NCBI GenBank assembly: GCA_009782665.1
Contig: WRIP01000045.1
Span: forward strand, 1-8,289
Reading direction: 5' to 3'
DNA: 8,289 nt
Origin: Oscillospiraceae bacterium
GTDB taxonomy: Bacteria; Bacillota; Clostridia; Oscillospirales; Ruminococcaceae
Part shown: piece after piece, positions 6,420 to 8,289 of the stretch
Position numbering within the stretch: position 1 is the first letter of the stretch
Layout: the number at the start of each line of letters is the position of its first letter
Position numbers and translations under genes: made by a program
The notes under the pieces: model-generated
Databases searched by the model: none
The model's input: only the letters and a program-made list of their open reading frames with translations
Told to the model about the DNA's origin: nothing

Positions 6420-6761
6420 ATGAAAGCACGTTTACCTCAAGAGTATACCCCAAAAGGATCAGCCAACATGATGAAGCAACTCCAGAAGATGCAGACAGAT
6501 ATGTCTGCACTTAATGAAGAGTTGGCTGTAAAACAGTACACTGCTTCATCGGGAGGGTCGATGGTCGAAGCAACAGTTACAGGGGACAAAATGCTGGTAT
6601 CGCTAGATATTAAGCCTGAAGTCGTGGATCCAGATGATATTGAAATGTTGACCGATCTAGTTGTTGCTGCAATACGGCAGGCTCAGGACATGGCAGAAGT
6701 GGATGCCGAGAATCAAATGTCACAGATTGCTGGAGGTGTGGACCTACCAGGTCTGTTTTAA
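6420..6761 (+). CDS. ybaB: YbaB/EbfC family nucleoid-associated DNA-binding protein
   Basis: This small protein (113 residues, normal length) forms tweezer-like dimers that bind DNA; its exact job is still unsettled. The sequence shows the family layout: an N-terminal helix rich in Met, Gln and Lys (NMMKQLQKMQTDMSALNEEL), a central beta sheet with SGGSMVEATVTGD, the DPDDIEMLTDLV turn-helix, and a C-terminal helix followed by GGVDLPGLF, close to the usual LPGLF-type ending. AAGGAG lies just before the ATG, 23 bases after dnaX. recR begins three bases after its stop, so the three genes are almost surely co-transcribed and co-translated. Confidence 0.95.
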   Translation: MKARLPQEYTPKGSANMMKQLQKMQTDMSALNEELAVKQYTASSGGSMVEATVTGDKMLVSLDIKPEVVDPDDIEMLTDLVVAAIRQAQDMAEVDAENQMSQIAGGVDLPGLF

Positions 6762-6764
6762 CAA

Positions 6765-7364
6765 ATGAGTACACCTATTCCTTCTCTGGAAAACCTTATA
6801 GATCACTTTGCAGCTTTACCGGGAATCGGTAGAAAAACCGCGTCACGGCTGGCATACTATGTGCTTGCAATGCCGGAGGTAGAGGCAAAAGGATTTGCCG
6901 AGTCGATAGTTATGGCTCATAGTATGGTACATCAATGTCCTATTTGCCATAACCTGACCGATACCGAACAATGTGGTATATGTAAGAATGAAGATAGAGA
7001 TAACTCTGTTATCTGTGTGGTGGAGTCACCACAGGATGTCAATGCTTTTGAGAAGACCAGAGAGTACAAGGGACTTTATCATGTACTGCATGGGTTAATA
7101 TCACCCATAGATGGTATAACTCCCGAACAGATACACATAAAGGATCTGATAATACGAGCAGCTGATGATGTTGTTGAGGAAGTCATCATGGCTACCAATC
7201 CGACTGTTGAAGGTGAATCAACCGCAATATACATATCCAAGTTGATAAAGCCTCTAGGTGTGAAGGTTACGAGATTAGCATACGGAATGCCGGTAGGAGG
7301 TAATCTTGAACATGCAGATGAAGTGACTCTCTACCGAGCATTAACCGGACGAAGCGAAATATGA
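6765..7364 (+). CDS. recR: Recombination protein RecR
   Basis: RecR works with RecO (and RecF) to load RecA on single-stranded gaps during repair. The 199 residues show an N-terminal helix-hairpin-helix (LPGIGRKTASRLA, about 18-30), a four-cysteine zinc finger (Cys58, Cys61, Cys70, Cys73), a Toprim domain starting at VVESPQDV with Glu87, and the conserved ATNPTVEGESTA stretch. The C-terminal part with LAYGMPVGGNLEHADEVTL is also conserved. The length is typical. The ATG lies only three bases after the ybaB stop and has no ribosome site of its own (the nearest GGAGGTG is about 27 bases up, inside ybaB), which points to translational coupling with ybaB. Confidence 0.97.
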   Translation: MSTPIPSLENLIDHFAALPGIGRKTASRLAYYVLAMPEVEAKGFAESIVMAHSMVHQCPICHNLTDTEQCGICKNEDRDNSVICVVESPQDVNAFEKTREYKGLYHVLHGLISPIDGITPEQIHIKDLIIRAADDVVEEVIMATNPTVEGESTAIYISKLIKPLGVKVTRLAYGMPVGGNLEHADEVTLYRALTGRSEI

Positions 7365-7374
7365 GGACTAGATA

Positions 7375-7845
7375 ATGGCTACGCAAAAAGGGACAAAACT
7401 GATTGCGGATAATCGAAAAGCGCGACATGAATACATTGTCCTAGATAGTTATGAAGCAGGAATTGAACTGTTTGGTACCGAGGTAAAGTCCATTCGAAAA
7501 GGAGCAGTAAACCTTCGAGACAGTTGGTGTGATGTATCCTCAGGCAATGAGATGTTTGTAAAGGGTATGCATATTAGCCCATATGAACAGGGAAATATTT
7601 TTAACAGAGAACCAACTAGAGATCGAAAGCTTTTGATGCACAAAAAGGAAATAATTAAGCTGAGAAACGAAATAATGCAACAAGGTCTGACCCTTATACC
7701 TCTTTCCTTATATTTTCGTAATTCATTAGTTAAGGTACAGTTAGGATTATGTAGAGGAAAAAAACTCTACGATAAACGGGCTTCAGCTGCAGCGAGAGAT
7801 GCGAAAAGAGAGATAGACAGACATCAAAAGACTCGTTGGCAGTAG
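7375..7845 (+). CDS. smpB: SsrA-binding protein SmpB
   Basis: SmpB binds the tRNA-like part of tmRNA and brings it to ribosomes stalled on broken messages. The 156-residue protein (usual length) contains the OB-fold core with ADNRKARHEY, GTEVKSIRKGAVNLRDSW, the HISPYEQGN and NREPTRDRKLLMHKKE stretches, and the basic C-terminal tail GKKLYDKRASAAARDAKREIDR, which reads the empty mRNA channel. GAGGA overlapping the recR stop, seven bases from the ATG, serves as ribosome site, so it is probably transcribed with recR. Its RNA partner begins eight bases after its stop. Confidence 0.97.
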   Translation: MATQKGTKLIADNRKARHEYIVLDSYEAGIELFGTEVKSIRKGAVNLRDSWCDVSSGNEMFVKGMHISPYEQGNIFNREPTRDRKLLMHKKEIIKLRNEIMQQGLTLIPLSLYFRNSLVKVQLGLCRGKKLYDKRASAAARDAKREIDRHQKTRWQ

Positions 7846-7853
7846 CAATATAT

Positions 7854-8198
7854 GGGGGCGTAAAGGTTTCGACGGGGATTTAGAAGCATGGCAAGCGGGC
7901 AGCGGTGGAGAACCGCTATAAAGCTCCAAAAATAATTAACTGACAATAATTTAGTTGCAGTAGCAGCCTAGTGCTGCTCGTTGTGTCAATTGAGTACTGC
8001 GTAGATTGACATGGCGTAACCTTTAGCAGTGAACGTGAATAGGTCAAAGCTTTGAGACTTATCATGAATATATGAAGCTACCATTGCAATGGTGTGTCTG
8101 CAGACTTATTGCAAAGGGAATGTATATGCAGACTGCGCCCGGAGAAAACTGTGTGGAAGGATTTTCGGACACGAGTTCAATTCTCGTCGCCTCCACCA
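7854..8198 (+). ncRNA. ssrA: Transfer-messenger RNA (tmRNA), one-piece
   Basis: tmRNA rescues stalled ribosomes and tags the unfinished protein for breakdown. The 5' end GGGGGCG (7854-7860) pairs with CGCCTCC (8188-8194) as a seven-base acceptor stem with one G-U pair, followed by A and an encoded CCA. The T arm is ACGAG-TTCAATT-CTCGT (8171-8187). The conserved GTAAAGGTTTCGACGGGG follows the 5' end. The tag reading frame ends at TAG 7969-7971, which sits in the loop of an AGCAGC/GCTGCT hairpin (7962-7967 with 7973-7978). At 345 nt it is of normal size and not a split, permuted form. No separate strong promoter is obvious, so it may be processed from the smpB transcript. Confidence 0.96.
7939..7971 (+). 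other. tmRNA tag-peptide reading frame (probable TDNNLVAVAA)
   Basis: Within the tmRNA, the only frame that ends in a hydrophobic degron-like tail before a stop reads ACT GAC AAT AAT TTA GTT GCA GTA GCA GCC TAG. The AVAA ending fits recognition by ClpXP-type proteases. The first codon is uncertain: in-frame TAA lies at 7933-7935, so resumption could be at TTA (7936), ACT (7939) or GAC (7942). ACT gives a ten-residue tag, the same length as in E. coli. Confidence 0.7.
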
Positions 8199-8205
8199 TT
8201 AGATT

Positions 8206-8239
8206 AAATCCTGTATTTTCTTAAGAATACAGGATTTTT
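8206..8239 (+). terminator. Rho-independent terminator after tmRNA
   Basis: AAATCCTGTATT (8206-8217) pairs perfectly with AATACAGGATTT (8226-8237) around an eight-base loop, and a run of five T (8235-8239) follows. It starts eight bases after the encoded CCA and probably ends the whole dnaX-to-ssrA transcript. Confidence 0.93.
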
Positions 8240-8289
8240 CACTAGATGTAGTGTGAATGATGAATAATAACCACTAGATAAAGCATATA
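8240..8289. other. AT-rich right edge with an 8-base direct repeat
   Basis: CACTAGAT occurs at 8240-8247 and again at 8272-8279, and the first copy also starts a small CACTA/TAGTG dyad (8240-8244 with 8248-8252). No gene is seen. It could be the start of a regulatory region for a gene beyond the window, but the repeat is short enough to be chance. Confidence 0.25.

Noticed and set aside
8240..8279. Attachment site or start of a CRISPR array at the right edge
   Set aside because: The repeat is only 8 bases with two copies, too short for a CRISPR repeat, and it shows no match to the 3' end of the tmRNA gene, which is where an integration duplicate would be expected.

Overview
The window looks like a piece of a moderately AT-rich bacterial chromosome, most likely a Gram-positive anaerobe of the Bacillota (Clostridia-like). 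The reasons are strong AGGAGG-type ribosome sites, the order small SRP RNA - dnaX - ybaB - recR, a one-piece tmRNA next to smpB, and a PduL-type phosphotransacylase standing alone. The genus cannot be read from the sequence, and the placement is an inference.

Layout. (1) Positions 1-634 hold a pentapeptide-repeat protein of unknown function whose reading frame is still open at the left edge. (2) Positions 707-2217 are a complete IS4-family insertion sequence with perfect 19-bp terminal inverted repeats and an intact transposase on the minus strand. (3) Positions 2291-3169 encode a class II (zinc) aldolase, closed by a strong terminator. It lies just downstream of the insertion sequence, whose right end supplies a TTGACA box pointing at it. 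(4) A clear promoter at 3254-3282 starts a two-gene unit: an SGNH/GDSL hydrolase and a PduL-family phosphate acyltransferase. (5) From about 4583 to the right edge the window is housekeeping: SRP RNA, dnaX (polymerase III tau), ybaB, recR, smpB and ssrA (tmRNA), tightly spaced on the plus strand and ended by a terminator at 8206-8239.

How the genes fit together. DnaX, YbaB and RecR form the widespread replication/recombination-repair cluster, with the SRP RNA at its head. SmpB and tmRNA are the two partners of trans-translation and sit 8 bases apart. The aldolase, SGNH hydrolase and PduL suggest carbon and acyl-phosphate metabolism, but no microcompartment, kinase or sugar transport gene is visible, so the pathway is open.

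I found no convincing undescribed multi-gene system. The points most worth a second look are the possible hybrid promoter made by the insertion sequence, the lack of an adjacent target duplication, three degenerate 9-base repeats at the start of the SGNH-pduL transcript, an unusual tmRNA tag that seems not to begin with Ala or Gly, and an altered base in the SRP RNA core.
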